A DNA stretch of 64,000 nucleotides from Gavia stellata (taxonomy: Eukaryota > Chordata > Aves > Gaviiformes > Gaviidae): positions 23,573,930 to 23,637,929 of the forward strand of contig NC_082595.1 of assembly GCF_030936135.1 (NCBI RefSeq), in the 5' to 3' direction. A model generated the notes under the pieces. That model was not told where the DNA came from, did no database searches, and was given only the letters and a program-made list of their open reading frames with translations. Positions within the stretch are counted from its first letter, which is position 1. Every line of letters starts with the position of its first letter. Shown here piece by piece: positions 26,215-39,455 of the stretch. The position numbers and the translations under genes are program-made.

Positions 26215-27804
26215 TACTGGTACTAGCTGTACTAGATCAGACTAGAAGTCCAGCTCCCCCTGCCATAACCTGAATTCAGCAGGAGCCATTATTAGAGAAG
26301 ATCAAGTACCAAATAAGCATGCATCCTTAACATTGTCCCAACCTCCAGTTGTTTCAGCTCAGGGATGTGAGCTGCTGTGATTTCTGTATAGTTAGTAACC
26401 CCCGACCCCAACTTTCTCTTTCCTGAACTTGTCCAGTTTCCCTCAAACTAACGTAAACGTGTTCACAACATCCTTTAACAAAAAGTTCCACGTGTCTGCT
26501 ACCCTTTGCATGAGAGATCAACTTTTTTTTGTCTTTAAGCGTTTCTTCTATTCATTTAATTTGATGTCCACCAGTTCCTGAATTGGAACACACAGAAAAT
26601 ATTCAACAAAGTGAATGTTCAACCCTCCACATGCCACTTCTGATAGACTTGTATCAGAAACTCCTCAGCTGTCACTTTCCAAACTGGAGTCCCAGCTCAC
26701 TTTGTCAGAGCATCCCACAAAAGATTTTTGTGCCCTTGATCATCCTTGCTGTTCTTCTCCAAACCTTTCCAGCTCTACTACATTCTTTTTTAAATACAGA
26801 GATCAGAGTGTAACACATTATTCAAGATGCAGGCGAACAACATATTTACATGTAATGTCATGTTTTGTTCTGTATTCCTTTCCTTATAAGCCCCAGCATT
26901 TGATTTGCTTTTTTGACCACTAGCGAGTAAATTGACCTTTTCACAAAATTATCCACTAAAGCCCCAGGCTCTCACTCCAAAGATCTCACTTCCTGGTATG
27001 AGCTCAGCTCACTACTCATCTTTTATGAGAACTGGATTGTTTGTTCCCCACATGGATCACTTTATCATTACCTACCCTGAGTTTCATCTGACATTTTATT
27101 AATCAGTCATTCAGTCGTATGAGGTCCTTCTACAGTTCTCCAGACAGCCTTCACCCTTGCTGCCCCTACTATGATAACTTAGTATCACCAGCAGCTTCTC
27201 TCCAAGTCATTTGTGAACAGAGCTAAGAGCACACAAGCCTCAACCCACATTCCTGTGTGATATCCTGCCACTGCAAGAACTGACCATTGACCTTGTTTTC
27301 CAACTTTTAGCCAAATTATCTATCCATCCCAGAACTGTCCTTCTGGTGTCACAGCTGCTTAGCTTCTGTAAAATCTTCTGATGAGGAAGCTGGTTTTCAC
27401 AAAGGCTTCTGACAACGTAGATTATACCACACAGACTATCTTTATCTACAAGCTTTTTGACCCTACAGAGAACAGAAATACATTTTCAAGGCAGACGTGC
27501 ATTCTAATTCATCCCAAATACACAATACTTGTCCAGACATCCTCTAATTCTACTTTTTATTATAGTTTCTACACTGTACCAAGTACTTATATCAGACTGA
27601 CAGGCCTAGAATTCCCCAAACCACCCTGGAAACCTCTTGAGGTTGGGCATCACATTTACCACCTCCCACTTCTCAGGTAAAAAGGCAGCTCTAAGCCAGA
27701 AGCCACATAGTGTTGTAAGCTTGAGTTCCTCTGGAGTTTTTGGATGAGCACAATCTAGTCTTGGTGATTTGTTGCTGTTCATTTTGACAATTTGTTCTAT
27801 AACC
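26215..27804 (-). mobile_element. ancient CR1/L3-like LINE, 3' portion (left arm)
   Basis: Read on the plus strand, this is the reverse complement of an old amniote CR1. It begins with a 3'-end-like tactagatcagactagaagtcca block. It continues through a diverged 3' region (tcacaacatcctt...agttccac near 26460). Blocks that parallel the RT region of the younger CR1 follow, for example ctgacaggcctagaattcccca near 27597 against ctgacaggtctgtagttccccgg in the young copy. No long frame survives. The younger CR1 interrupts it at its right edge. Confidence 0.7.
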
Positions 27805-27812
27805 TTCTATAG

Positions 27813-29646
27813 TCAGAATCACAGAATCACTAAGGTTGGAAAAGACCTGTAAGATCATCAAGTCCAATCATCAACCCAACACCACCATGCCCACTAAACC
27901 ATGTCCCACAATGCCACGTCCACACGTTCCTTGAACACCTCCAGGGATGGTGACTCCACCACCTCCCTGGGCAGCCTATTCCAATGTCTGAAAACCCTTT
28001 CAGTGAAGAAGTTTTTCCTAATATCCAGCCTGAACCTCCCCTGGCACAAATTGAGGCCAATTCCTCTTGTCCTGTCGCTAGTCACTTGGGAGAAGAGACC
28101 AACACCCACCTCTCTGCAACCCCCTTTCAGGTAGTTGTAGAGAGCGATGAGGTCTCCCCTCAGCCTCCTCTTCTCCAGGCTAAACAACCCCAGCTCCCTC
28201 AGCCGCTCCTCATAAGACTTGTGCTCCAGACCCCTCACCAGCTTCGTTGCCCTTCTCTGGACACGCTCCAGCACCTCAATGTCCTTCTTGTAGTGAGGGG
28301 CACAAAACTGAACACAGTATTCGAGGTGCGGCCTCACCAGTGCCGAGTACAGGGGCACGATCACCTCCCTGGTCCTGCTGGCCACACCATTTCTGATACA
28401 GGCCAGGATGCCGTTGGCCTTCTTGGCCACCTGGGCACACTGCTGGCTCATATTCAGCCAGCTGTCAATCAACACCCCCAGGTCCTTTTCTGCGGGGGAG
28501 CTTTCCAGCCACTCGTCCCCAAGCCTGTAGCGTTGCCTGGGGTTGTTGTGGCCAAACTGTAGAACCTGGCACTTGGCGTTATTGAACCTCATACAATTGG
28601 CCTGGGCCCATCGATCCAGCCTGTCCAGATCCCTCTGCAGAGCCTTCCTACCCTCAAGCAGATCAACACTCCCACCCAACTTGGTGTCATCTGCAAACTT
28701 GCTGAGGGAGCACTCAATCCCCTCATCCAGATCATCAATAAAGACATTAAACAAGACCAGCCCCAAAACTGAGCCCTGGGGGACTCCGCTTGTGTCCGGC
28801 CGCCAACTGGATTTCACCCCATTCACCACAACTCCCTGGGCTCGGCCATCCAGCCAGTTTTTTACCCAGGAAAGAGTGCACCTGTCTAAGCCACGAGTCG
28901 CCAGCTTCTCCAGGAGAATACTGTGGGAGACAGTGTCAAAGGCTTTACTAAAGTCCAGGTAGACAACATCCACAGCCTTTCCCTCACCCACTAGGCGGGT
29001 CACCTGGTCATAGAAGGAAATCAGGTTGGTCAAGCAGGACCTGCCTTTCATGAACCCGTGCTGGCTGGGCCTGATCCCTTGGTGGTCCTGCACGTGCCCT
29101 GTGAGCGCCCTCAAGATGAACCTCTCCATAATCTTCCCCGGCATCGAGGTCAGGCTGACAGGTCTGTAGTTCCCCGGATCCTCCTTCCGGCCCTTCTTGT
29201 AGATGGGCATCATGTTGGCAAGCCTCCAGTCGTCCGGGACCTCCCCTGTTAACCAGGACTGTTGATAAATCATGGAGAGTAGCTTGGCAAGCTCCTCCAT
29301 CAGCTCCCTCAGTACCCTTGGGTGGATGCCATCAGGCCCCATAGACTTGTGATTGTCCAGGTGGCATAGCAGGTTGTTAAATGCTCCCTCCTGGATCATG
29401 GGGAGTTTATTTTGCTCTCCATCCCTGTCTTCCAGCTCAGGGAGCTGGATACCCTGAGGATACCTGGTCTGGATATTAAAGACTGAGGCAAAGAAGGCAT
29501 TAAGTACCTCTGCCTTTTCCTCATCCTTCGTGACGATGTTCTCCCCAGCATCCAGAAAAGGATGGAGATTCTCCTTGTCTCTCTTTTTGTTGTTAATGTA
29601 TTTGTAAAAACATTTTTTGTTATCCCACTTCATTTTCAGAAACACT
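27813..29646 (-). mobile_element. CR1 LINE, 5'-truncated, young copy
   Basis: The minus-strand CR1 has its 3' end at 27813 (cagaatcacagaatcactaaggttgg on the plus strand) and its 5' truncation point near 29646. It is inserted in an older CR1 that resumes right after it. An 8-bp near-repeat flanks it: ttctatag at 27805-27812 and ttctctag at 29647-29654. This may be a target-site duplication with one mismatch. It is GC-richer than its surroundings, as CR1 coding DNA is. Confidence 0.92.
27894..29645 (-). CDS. CR1 ORF2 fragment: reverse transcriptase (583 codons, uninterrupted)
   Basis: Encodes the C-terminal two thirds of the CR1 ORF2 protein, which reverse-transcribes CR1 RNA at the chromosomal target. 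Order: N-terminal linker (residues 1-95); RT fingers with [10 protein letters not shown] (101-110) and NYRPVSLTS (159-167); palm motif LDFSKAF (230-236, catalytic Asp 231); GVPQGSVLG (287-295); FADD (317-320, catalytic Asp pair 319/320); then the thumb and C-terminal CR1 domain with [13 protein letters not shown] and [18 protein letters not shown]. The APE-type endonuclease is absent because the copy is 5'-truncated, so the ATG at 29645 is just an internal Met. There are no frameshifts or stops in 1.75 kb, which suggests a fairly recent insertion. It cannot transpose alone, and no promoter is seen. Confidence 0.9.
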   Translation of the reverse strand: MFLKMKWDNKKCFYKYINNKKRDKENLHPFLDAGENIVTKDEEKAEVLNAFFASVFNIQTRYPQGIQLPELEDRDGEQNKLPMIQEGAFNNLLCHLDNHKSMGPDGIHPRVLRELMEELAKLLSMIYQQSWLTGEVPDDWRLANMMPIYKKGRKEDPGNYRPVSLTSMPGKIMERFILRALTGHVQDHQGIRPSQHGFMKGRSCLTNLISFYDQVTRLVGEGKAVDVVYLDFSKAFDTVSHSILLEKLATRGLDRCTLSWVKNWLDGRAQGVVVNGVKSSWRPDTSGVPQGSVLGLVLFNVFIDDLDEGIECSLSKFADDTKLGGSVDLLEGRKALQRDLDRLDRWAQANCMRFNNAKCQVLQFGHNNPRQRYRLGDEWLESSPAEKDLGVLIDSWLNMSQQCAQVAKKANGILACIRNGVASRTREVIVPLYSALVRPHLEYCVQFCAPHYKKDIEVLERVQRRATKLVRGLEHKSYEERLRELGLFSLEKRRLRGDLIALYNYLKGGCREVGVGLFSQVTSDRTRGIGLNLCQGRFRLDIRKNFFTERVFRHWNRLPREVVESPSLEVFKERVDVALWDMV

Positions 29647-29654
29647 TTCTCTAG

Positions 29655-30520
29655 GGTACCCCATAGGTTCTGGCATGGGAAATCTCCCCAGGTTATTCCA
29701 CAGAGAACAAAAATGCAAAGAATTAATGAAATCTCAATGCATTGGCCTTAACGAGTATTCCTCTTATACCTCAATCATCTATTCTCCTACATATATTCTG
29801 GCAGGCTTCATGCTCCTGATGCATTTGAAGAAACACCTGTTAATTATTCTAAAAGTTTGGATCTCTCATGGTAGATGATAGGACAAAACCAAAAATTTGA
29901 TTACCTTACTAACCTTTATATATAACCAGCCAGAGTAGGTTTTTTTTCTTTCTTTCTTCAAACATAACTGCAGCTTCTTGACAGATTCTGCTTACTTCTG
30001 ATAATCTCTGTTTGGGGCAAAAGAAATCGTCATGACTTCCTTCAATCTCTTCTAACAGGTGGAATGTCCTTAAGTAGTCTTCATGCCAGCTTGGTGGTAA
30101 CATGCTCCCTCATTTTTATACAATTACCCTTCTCCACATTGAGGACAGCTGTGATGGATTTTTTGGCCTCCCTTGCTCTAACAAAGTACATTATAGTCCT
30201 CATTACAGAGTTTGTAGGATTCAGGACCTAGACATCACTTGGCACAAAGCCAAGCTTACCCGCACCCCTTGCAATCTTGCTAATAAATTGCTCCATGAAC
30301 CAGCTGTTGATGAGGACCTCAACACTTGGTTTCTACGTTACATCTTGTTACCTTCACCCAATCAGCAAGAGGGAAACCAAAGTCTCCCATTACTGTCGGT
30401 TTTCTTGTCCTTCACAGGCTTTCTGTTTTCCAAATGCACTGTGCTGGCTGTTGCATCCTTCTCTAGAGTTTTCACCCCACATGAAATTCCTTTTCCTTGG
30501 AGGCATTAGCAGCCACAGCA
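29655..30520 (-). mobile_element. ancient CR1/L3-like LINE, 5'-ward portion (right arm)
   Basis: Continuation of the old element at 26215-27804 beyond the nested young CR1. The ggttctggcatgggaaatc block near 29665 and the agtctcccattactgtc block near 30382 resemble upstream ORF2 segments of old amniote CR1/L3 elements in the same reverse orientation. It is strongly decayed, with no useful frame. The right edge is uncertain. Confidence 0.5.
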
Positions 30521-30529
30521 CATTTCTTC

Positions 30530-31525
30530 TTAGAAGCTGACTAGTTCCCCAGACAATTTATTGATGCATGTCATGATTGACAATGTAATGATGGACATCT
30601 ATTCACACTGTAAATAGAGACAAAGGTAACAGGACTCTATGGTAACAGTGGAGAGGCTGTTAACTGAAATGAAGGCTTTGGAGTGGAAGACATGACTATA
30701 ATACCAGCCAAAGTGGACAAAACGAGTAAAGAGGACAGGGAAAAAGAAGAAAGTGGGTGAAACTAATCCAGGACTATATTCGTCCTATTACCGTAGTGCT
30801 TCATATAGTCTCACTGTGCTCACAGTTCCAGTCAGTGGAAGGACCATAATAACATTAGCCAGAAAAAAACACGTATTCACATACATAGTTCCCAATAAAG
30901 ATCAGAGAGAAACCACTCCCTACCGTCTATTTTGTTGTACAGAACAACAACAACAAAAACACCCCACAGAGGCTTGTTGATAGGAAAAAACCCCACACCC
31001 ATACACCCTGACAAGCTCTGATGCAATAGGACAGCAGCAAGCTTGAGTTTAGCTCAGCAGGGTTGCTCCCCTCCTCTGTTAAGACATTCTCAGCTTTTTT
31101 TGCTGGACCAGGGCTTTAGTGTGGACTCCATTAGGACTATTACCATTCCATGAAAAATATACCTGTCAGGAATATGTAAAGAAGATACTGTAAGACTGTT
31201 TCATGCACTGTGTAATTGGCATATAATTTCTGGTTTGTGTGGTGCCATGCTGTTTGAACCTGCTGCCTGTTCTGCTACAGCAGTGGTAGTGCAGCTTCAC
31301 TATTCAACTGGAACAAAATCCAGCTTCAAGTCAGTGGGAGCATGATTGTCCCTCATATATGTACTTCTTAGCAACACCACTGAAAAATAGGAAGTTATTA
31401 TATTCAATTATACAATGAAACAAAGTTAACTTTCTTCTTCCTGGTGTGCTGGAAGGTGCTGCATACCAGTACTTCTTTTTGTACCTTGAAAGCAAGGGTT
31501 ACTTTAAAGTGGGCAAATCTGCATT
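30530..31525. other. non-coding stretch, no gene seen
   Basis: No repeat or exon recognised. A short caacaacaacaaaaac simple repeat lies near 30943. Confidence 0.5.
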
Positions 31526-31530
31526 TAGCA

Positions 31531-31650
31531 AGGAACATAGGAATGAACGTATCAGATGAGACCTCTGGTTCAACCATGCTGTATCCTGTCAGCACCAAAT
31601 TCTGCAGGGGAATGTTGTAGAAGCCTCACAGTAGGCAAGTATGGGATAAA
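31531..31650 (-). mobile_element. ancient CR1/L3-like 3'-end fragment
   Basis: The plus strand reads aggaacatagg...atcagatgagacctctggttcaa...tgtatcctgtc...cctcacagtaggcaagtatggg. This is the layout of the reverse-complemented 3' terminus of old amniote CR1 elements. About 120 bp remain, diverged. Confidence 0.55.
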
Positions 31651-31659
31651 GAACACCTT

Positions 31660-34600
31660 ATGCTTCGGCTGCCTTAAAAGTGAACTATGTCAACCAGTTC
31701 TTTATGATGTTCTTCAAAATCCTGTTTGATTAGAGAGGTAGAGTTTTCATCAGCAGAAACGAATTTAGTAAGGTTGTAATATAATGTGACCATGCAGGCT
31801 TTCCCTTACTCTGTAAAGATTTTTTAAAATTATTTTTGACCTATTTCTTGGTGTGGCAATCACTGAACAATAGTTCTTCCTTAATAGTCTCTTGCATGAG
31901 AGCTGGAGAAAAAGTGTATTTACTTTTATATAAGTCCCTAGCGATGACAAGTTTTGGAGTATTTGCTTTGTTTTACTGCTTTTTGAGCCCTGCTGAACAG
32001 TTCACCCTCCATGTGTCCACGAAGTATAACATCCCCGACAGACATGCTACATTAGCTTCAGATTGCCTTATGCTCAGGGAAAAACTGAAGGAAAGGAAAA
32101 CTATCATTGTAGGTAATCTTTAAATAATATTATTTAGATGCCTTATGGTTTTGATAATGCAAAACTGCCTCTAGAAGAGGAGTTAACTTATAGACAAAAT
32201 ATACCTGATTGCCAAGTGACCAAGACTAAGGCATGCTGAGTTTCCCTACTACCTTCACCAGAATCCATGGCAGTTTTTCCAGCTCAGTCTGAAGCAGCCT
32301 TCATTTTATTCCATCAACATCCTTACTAGACTGGCCATGAATAAAAGACTGTAATATTACCATATAAAATGCCTGTCCCCAAGTCACAGCAGATGCACTC
32401 TTTCAGAACACGTTTCTTTTATTACCTGAAAGAATTGTTAGCACCCAACAGCTCTTGAGTCATGCCAGCTTGGCTGACAAGGCGTAAGTCACTTTACTGC
32501 AGAAAATGCAGTATAAACAAAAACATATCCTCCAACAACTACGATACCAAATTCAGGACCTTTTTGCAACATTTTCATTTATCTCTTTCAGACTGCAATT
32601 TACAACTTTACTTACAAATAAAATTAGATTAGACTTAAGAGATCAAAAAGAACCTTGTTGCTGGACAGATGTAGGCTAATTGGCAATGCCTTGACCCCCA
32701 CAGGGGTCTGCAGTCAGTGTGGTACATAAAGAGCTATTACAGTTAATGGGTTAGTTCTAATTGCACCTTCTTTCCTCAAACACCACACTAAAAATACGCC
32801 TCGTGGAGACAGAATGTGCTGCTTGGTCATTCACACAAGACTTGGGCACTCAGAAAAACTTACGGAGTGCTTATAGTAGGGACTAAAGCACACAACTGTG
32901 ACATGATCTGTTAAAACTGAAAGATAGAAAATGCAGGAAAGGAAGCACATTACAAAGCAGCTGTCTTAGCTGCTTCCTCTAAACTTTTGCCTTCACAGAT
33001 GCCACAGGTTTCTGGATGGAATCTGCCTCCATACAGACGATCACTTTCCCGTCATCTCTTTGCTCCTGTAGAATATTAATTTCCAGAAACACTGCATTAA
33101 GTTACCTATTCATAAGAAGATTTTAAATGCCAACATCCCTACTTACATCCCTTCTTATTGAAGTCACTCGCAAACCAGAGCATGAATTAACCACTAACCA
33201 CAGAGGAAGTGAAAAGCACTGTCCTTCCCATCACACCAGTCATCACTCTAAGTTGCTTGCCTCTTTCCCTGGATCATAAAGTACGGATCAGTAGCAGAAG
33301 CAGGATTTCACAGGATGAACCACTAGGCTGATCTTGAGGAGGACTCCTTTATTCCTTGTAGATGGAGGTGAAGTATCACAAGAGCAGAACCAAGAGTCCA
33401 GTCCTAATGTAATAAGGCCACATCTCATACAATTTTCAGCCTGATCGGAGTACCGGCCTCTTTGCAGGCTGCAGAGCAGACTTATTTCTGTTGTGACTTT
33501 GTCTTGTGCAACTGTATTTTAAAAGAACAAGAACACAGACCACATTTCTGACAGCTGTATCAGTCCTACAATAACTTTCAGAATCCAGAGAGTAGAACCC
33601 TGTCAAACACTAGGACAACATCATCATGGAGCTAGGAACAAGATTTAGCCTTAAAAATAAAATTTTCAGGTTATTGGTGATATACTAAAGCACTTTGCAC
33701 AGATTTCAGGTGCTGTAGGTATTTTCTATGGCAACAAAGCAAGATAAGCAGCTAGTGATCCAATGGCTATCAAAAACGAGAATATCTAGAAACGCAAAAA
33801 ATTTTCCTTCCACCAAGTATAGCTTTTCACCTTTAGAAGATGCATACAAACTACTTGAATTAGTTAGCAGGGCTGAGAGGGAGGTAATGACATTAAAATA
33901 GATTAGCTTCTTCAGTTTGAACAAAAATACTCAGGGTAGAGTAGCAAGACTTGCATCTAATCTTCTGCTGAAGTTAAAATACCACAGAACACAACTTCCC
34001 CTGAAAATATTTTGGCATTCAGACTGTGCTAAATTTCCTGACGTTTGAATACACAGCAACTGGATCTTTCAGTCAACCTGCTTAGGCAATGAGAAGAGCA
34101 CATCTATTTCACACACCTCCTTACATATTTCTTTTCAGTAGCAAAAATGCCATATTTCCCTACAACTGTAATTTTGCTCTTCAAGCTAAAAGCTGTTGTA
34201 AACAGCTCAAACCCAGAGGCAAAAATTGATACTAAATTTGAAATCTGGTAGCTTAGCTCTTGCCATGGGCTCATCCATCTTCCATGATTAAGAGACACTT
34301 CCTACCAGTTTCTCTGTGGGTGGCTGTGAGACAGTATAGGATAGTGACAAGGCACGCTATTCTTTTTCCTCAGGCTTATTTCTGCCATGGTTTCAAAAGC
34401 AGAAAGCAATCACCTTGCAGGACTCTTCATTAGAAGAAAGCTGACATTTATGTCACATTGCAAATGCTACAGGGCTTTCCCCTCCCCCTACAATAAAAAT
34501 AAGAGGAATCCCATGAAATTCTGAAAAATTAATATAGAACTTTTTTTCTCCCCATGGCAATTTTAGATTAGTAAATTGCCTTTAATGAAAAAATGTGTGA

Positions 34601-37600
34601 GCAATGCACATGTTCCTTTGCAGTTTAACCCCTACAGGCTCCCTGTATTGCATGGGAAGACCAGGTTTAGAACTCAGGGCTGAGGATCCTATTAAGCGGC
34701 TGAGAGACTAAAGTGACGACGAGCCATTCGGTGAAGTCCCTGTGAACTTCAGCGCTGTTTTCTCCATAAGAAATATCACTTGTTACAGTGGTACCACACC
34801 AGGGAAATTCCAGGACTCTGAGAAAACCAGGTTACTACCCTAAACAGTGAAAAACCCCATGGCCTTTCTCCAGTATCTCTGAGGGAGCAGAGACTAATTC
34901 CAGAAAACAAGCACCATGCTTGGTCACAGCACAGGCAAATGTTTCATCAGTACCAGGCTCAATTTGGAGGGAGAGGTCCGAGAGAGACACTCTTCCCTAG
35001 CAGCACCGTAACACATGCCTTAGCTGACACTTAAAACACACCAGTTAAATCCTTTCCTAAACCAGATACATGTCCAAACACCTCCCCAGGGAGGCTGCTT
35101 TCTCCCTTGCAGTGCCCACTGCTGGATGCGGGAATACAAAGTTGGAACTGCTGCTGCACGGCAAGGTAGCCAGGACTGTTCCCTACCCAAGCGGGTCTGG
35201 GCTTTGCTTGCAGCCTTTCTGCAGCTCTGTGCCCCCCACCATTGCTCCCTCACCACCGCACTAGGCTCGTGCTGCTCAAGAGACCCACCCAGCTTCTGCT
35301 CAAGTCTGTGATACTCCACAGGTGTCAGAAGTCAGGTTGCTTTATTCAATGGCTTTATTACGGGGCTAGGAGCCTTATCTGGCCAAACCATTTTACACAA
35401 TATTTTTAGAAACTGAAATAACCACTTGTATGTGTTAACTTTGTAGCATTAAGCTGATTCCAGGCTTAGGCTCAGCATTGAAAGAACTTAAAGTTTAAAA
35501 AATTAGCAGTCCTCTGTCACTTTATAACTACAGAACCAGCTTAACAGATCACAATCATTTTATATTGAAAAAAGATGGCGCATTTAGCCTGACAACCTGG
35601 ATACTAAGTTTCATCACTGTGGGATTTCAAATGACTGAATGTAAATCTCCCAAATCAGGCAACGTAGAAGCTGATGGGCTCCATCACAGCCAAGCATTTA
35701 GCAGCTCCAATTCCTCACTGAAGTATCAAAAGGGCACTGGAAGATAGCATACTTATTCAACAATGCATTTTCTTACTCAGCATGCAAGGTTCTTCTTAAT
35801 GGGTAAAAAATGAAGCAGAACGAACATAATCAGCACAGCATCTTGCCTTTTAAAATATGCAAAATTATAATAGCACTGGAAGACCAAAGTGTGGCAAAAC
35901 CTCATAGAAAGTCATTAATTGAACTTCAGTACTAGGCAGCTGCCTTGCCTAATGATCTGTTTAATATAAACTATATTTCTTGTCAAGAATGTTCTATTTT
36001 GTTTATTTAAATCATAAATCAGGCAAAGAGTGACTGAGGTGACGGTGTAGCTCTGTAGATAACTTTTTGGCCTCTTGCTCCAGCTTCTCTCCCATCTCCT
36101 GCCTTAGAATACAAAAGCTCACAGGAGTAGCTTGTGTTTTAGTTAAATATCAATTGTAATTAGTCAAGACAATGTTCTGGGAGGTTGACACAAGACAACT
36201 GAAAAAGTTACCTCTTTTTTATTTATTTTCTGCTCATGGTTCCTGGGTAAGAGCCATGCGTATCAAACAGATGGGCTGCTGATCTCCTGGATGGATTTCA
36301 CCATCTTGAAAGATCCAGGGTTTTAAATTATTTCCCAGTCCCAAATCTTCCTTACAGCTGAGCTGGTGTAAACACATTTAGTGAGTACATATCTTACTTA
36401 GAAAAGAATACATGCAAACAAAAAATACACAGATATGCAGATGCACACATGATCATCCTACATGTTTGGGAACAAAATTCCAGAAGAGTAATACCAAGGC
36501 TAAATTTGGCCCAGAGTCTCCACATACAGTGCTGAATCTTTCTTCCACTAGTAGTTCATTCAAACCTTCCAAAGCTTTATTTTATTGCTGGTATTCAGGG
36601 TTTTAATTGAGTCCAGAATAAGTCTTGTGGGTGGGGAGAAGTGATCAACACAAGCAGAATGCTGATCTTGTCTTCAGAGCTACCTGTAAAGGGAATGGGT
36701 TGTTGCTCGCCACACAGGTATTTCACTGAGCTGAAGAAATCTGTGAGCCTCTGACTTAACAACCTTTCTCACCTTGCAGTTTCAAAGGAACTAATTTGAA
36801 ACACCATAAAATGTTAATTTTCCAGGTGTTTCCTTAGAGGGAAGACATGACTCTTCTCTTAATGAAAAAAATTCTCAGGCTCCAAATTGTAACTTTATTT
36901 TTTTATTTTTAAAGCAAGCCAGGGGGAAGGGGGGTGTCATTTATAATTAGGCAGCAAAGCCAAAGTCACAGATGGGTGACCTACACTGTGCTAAAAACCT
37001 AACACTCACACCAAGCCATAAATGATAGGAGCCTTATGTAATCAGGAAACAATAATGAAACTGAAGCACAACACTGTTTTTCTCGTAGCCTCAAGGGCCT
37101 CAGTGGATTCCTCGCAAATCTGGTATTACACTCTCAGTTGTGCTTCCTTGTTCTCCCGCAATGGCACAACAAGCTCAAGAAGGGCTCAGATGCATGGTGA
37201 GCCTTCCCTGTACAAAACCCTGCTCAGAAGCAGAGGACAATTTATGCCCATGCTTCCTCCTGAGCATGAGGCAGCTGCAGGCTGGCAGGGGTGAGCTGGC
37301 TGTAGGACAGACTGAGCCTCAGCCCTCTGTCCCATCTCCCTGCCCCAGCTGGAAAAAAAGCACACATTTCAAAAGGTCCTTCAAAATAAACACAGGCTTC
37401 AAACAAACCTCTCCCAAGTGTCCTTTAATTGCCACAATCTTCCATCCCACTAACATGGTTCACGTCAAACACCTCCCACGGGAAAAATGTCTGCAGAAGT
37501 ACCATGGGTACACTCAAAAACTGGAGATGGGACTTTCAGCAGTAGGTCCTTGGCATATATAAGTCAGTATGGCTCCTTTGGGTCTGTGCCATTTGCCTCA

Positions 37601-39380
37601 CAAAACAATAGGGTATGTCCAATTCCTACTGTTATTCCTTCTTTTTAAAGAAATAATCCCCCCTCAAAAGGCTGGTCTTTAGATTTCAAGGCAGGAGGAA
37701 GCATGCACAAAAATTAAGCTGGAGAGAAGACAGAAAAATATGTAGGAGGGAGGGAAAGAAGAGTGGAAGAGCATGAGAATCAGCTACTTGATTATGCTTC
37801 CACAGAAACTGCCCTAGTAAGCACAACTCGATGTTACCTATTTGTATCTTATCACATCCATGTCAGCATTGCCTAATTTATTATATACTTAAATAGCCAT
37901 ATTTGTATTAGTCTCTGTTCCATACTATCAACATTGCTCGCAAAATGCAGGCTACAGCATTTCTCCCATACATCAGCACCACCAATAGCCAGAAAAGAGA
38001 AAACAAATTCTGGTTCTGGAGCATACAGTATAGCTAACAATTTATATACAGCATAACAAAGGCAGCTGGAGTTCATTTTTATTACATTTCAAGACAAAAC
38101 TGCAGACCTGGCTTTGTTATTCATCTGGACAAGATGGCAGGGACGTCACTAAGGAAACATGACGAGAACGCTACGAGACACTATCTTACCCCGTTGAGTT
38201 TTTCCAGGAGGAAACAAAATGAATTGTACTTGCAAAGAGCACAAGCACTTCAATTTGTGCAAAAATCTTCAAAGCCAAAGGACCTGGTCCCACACTCTCT
38301 GCGCAGCACAGCCGACAGACGCTGCAGATGCCACGGCAAAGCAGAATCAGGCCTTGAAAGAAATACCAGCACTGCTGAAAGCAAGAGATCAGTGAGGGGG
38401 AAGGAAAGAGGGAAGTTAAACTCATTGCCTCAACAGGCTTCCTGGTATTAAAGCACGGCCCAAATACTATGCTTAACATAACTGCTCAGCTGTTTGCACC
38501 GCATAGATGGGGCTGGGCGGATCCTAGCCCTAACAAGCTGACAACCCCCCATCAAAAACTGACACCAATGAAAAACACCACAACTGAAGTCCTTTATTTA
38601 TCCTTAAAAGAGCTGGAGTAGTTTCCAGGTCATTCCTTTTCTGTTCCGCTTAGTTACTAGACAGGGATCCTTGAATCACTAACACAACGTTTAATCTTCA
38701 TGGTTAATTTTAAATGCTTCAATTATGGATGTGAGCCACTCCCTCAGCCTCTACACAGAAACAGTCTCTGGTTTTATACGGCACTGCCAGAATGAGAAGC
38801 CAAGAGGCACTTAACAAATACTAACATTGCCTTTGTGGCAGGAAAGGTTGCAAGTGGCCGGGGTTTGGAGACCTGTTCCAGCAGGGCAAGCAATTTCAGA
38901 GAGAACTAGATTTTGTAAGTGAGCAAGGCTATACTAAGAAGAAACGGGAATGCAAAGTCCTTCCCCTAAATTCAATAGAAAAGCACAGTAGGCTGCGCCC
39001 TCACTCACAGAAATCCCAGGCCAGCCATTTCTGTAAACTCTTGACCCAAAAATCAGTCATCTTACTTCCTCTCAAGACCTTACAGAAATGTCTGTGCTGT
39101 CTCTAGCTTCTGGGCTTCCAACCACTCTTCACTTCTAGATGTGCAAAGGGGGAGAGCCTTCAAACCTGGCCCTGCATTTCTTAGACACTCAAAAGTCTCC
39201 ATAACCCTGAGGCACTAGCTCCACAACTCCTACCTGTCTTGAGAACATAAAAGGATTTTTTTTTCTACTGAGCTGAAAAAACTGTTTGGTATAATCCCTC
39301 TCCAGAGGCTCACTTGCTGGTGGTCATTATCAGCTTTTAACATTGAGTCTCTTGATGTCCCCAGGCAACTGCAGAGTCAC
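31660..39380. other. non-coding stretch, no gene seen
   Basis: Nearly 8 kb in which I recognise no exon, RNA gene or clear transposon. Frames such as 35020-35319 minus and 37140-37562 plus are isolated, overlap frames on the other strand and resemble no family I know. Old repeats beyond recognition by eye are possible. Confidence 0.45.
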
Positions 39381-39387
39381 ATTAGCT

Positions 39388-39455
39388 TCATTTTATAGAC
39401 AGACAGCAGAGGCAAAGATGCTTACCTCAACATGAGCAGGGAGTCTGACTGAAAC
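39388..39455 (-). mobile_element. possible MIR-like fragment
   Basis: cattttatagacagac...gaggcaaagatg...gggagtctgactg on the plus strand follows the order of the reverse-complemented MIR core and 3' region. Very diverged and short. Confidence 0.3.

Noticed and set aside
27984..28962. 192- and 139-codon plus-strand frames
   Set aside because: Antisense shadows of the minus-strand CR1 reverse-transcriptase frame.
32495..32513. 7-bp inverted repeat tactgca...tgcagta
   Set aside because: Too short to stand out from chance in 64 kb.
39433..39455. 23-nt minus-strand microexon with good acceptor and donor
   Set aside because: Lies in a possible MIR-like fragment, is tiny and has no partner exons.
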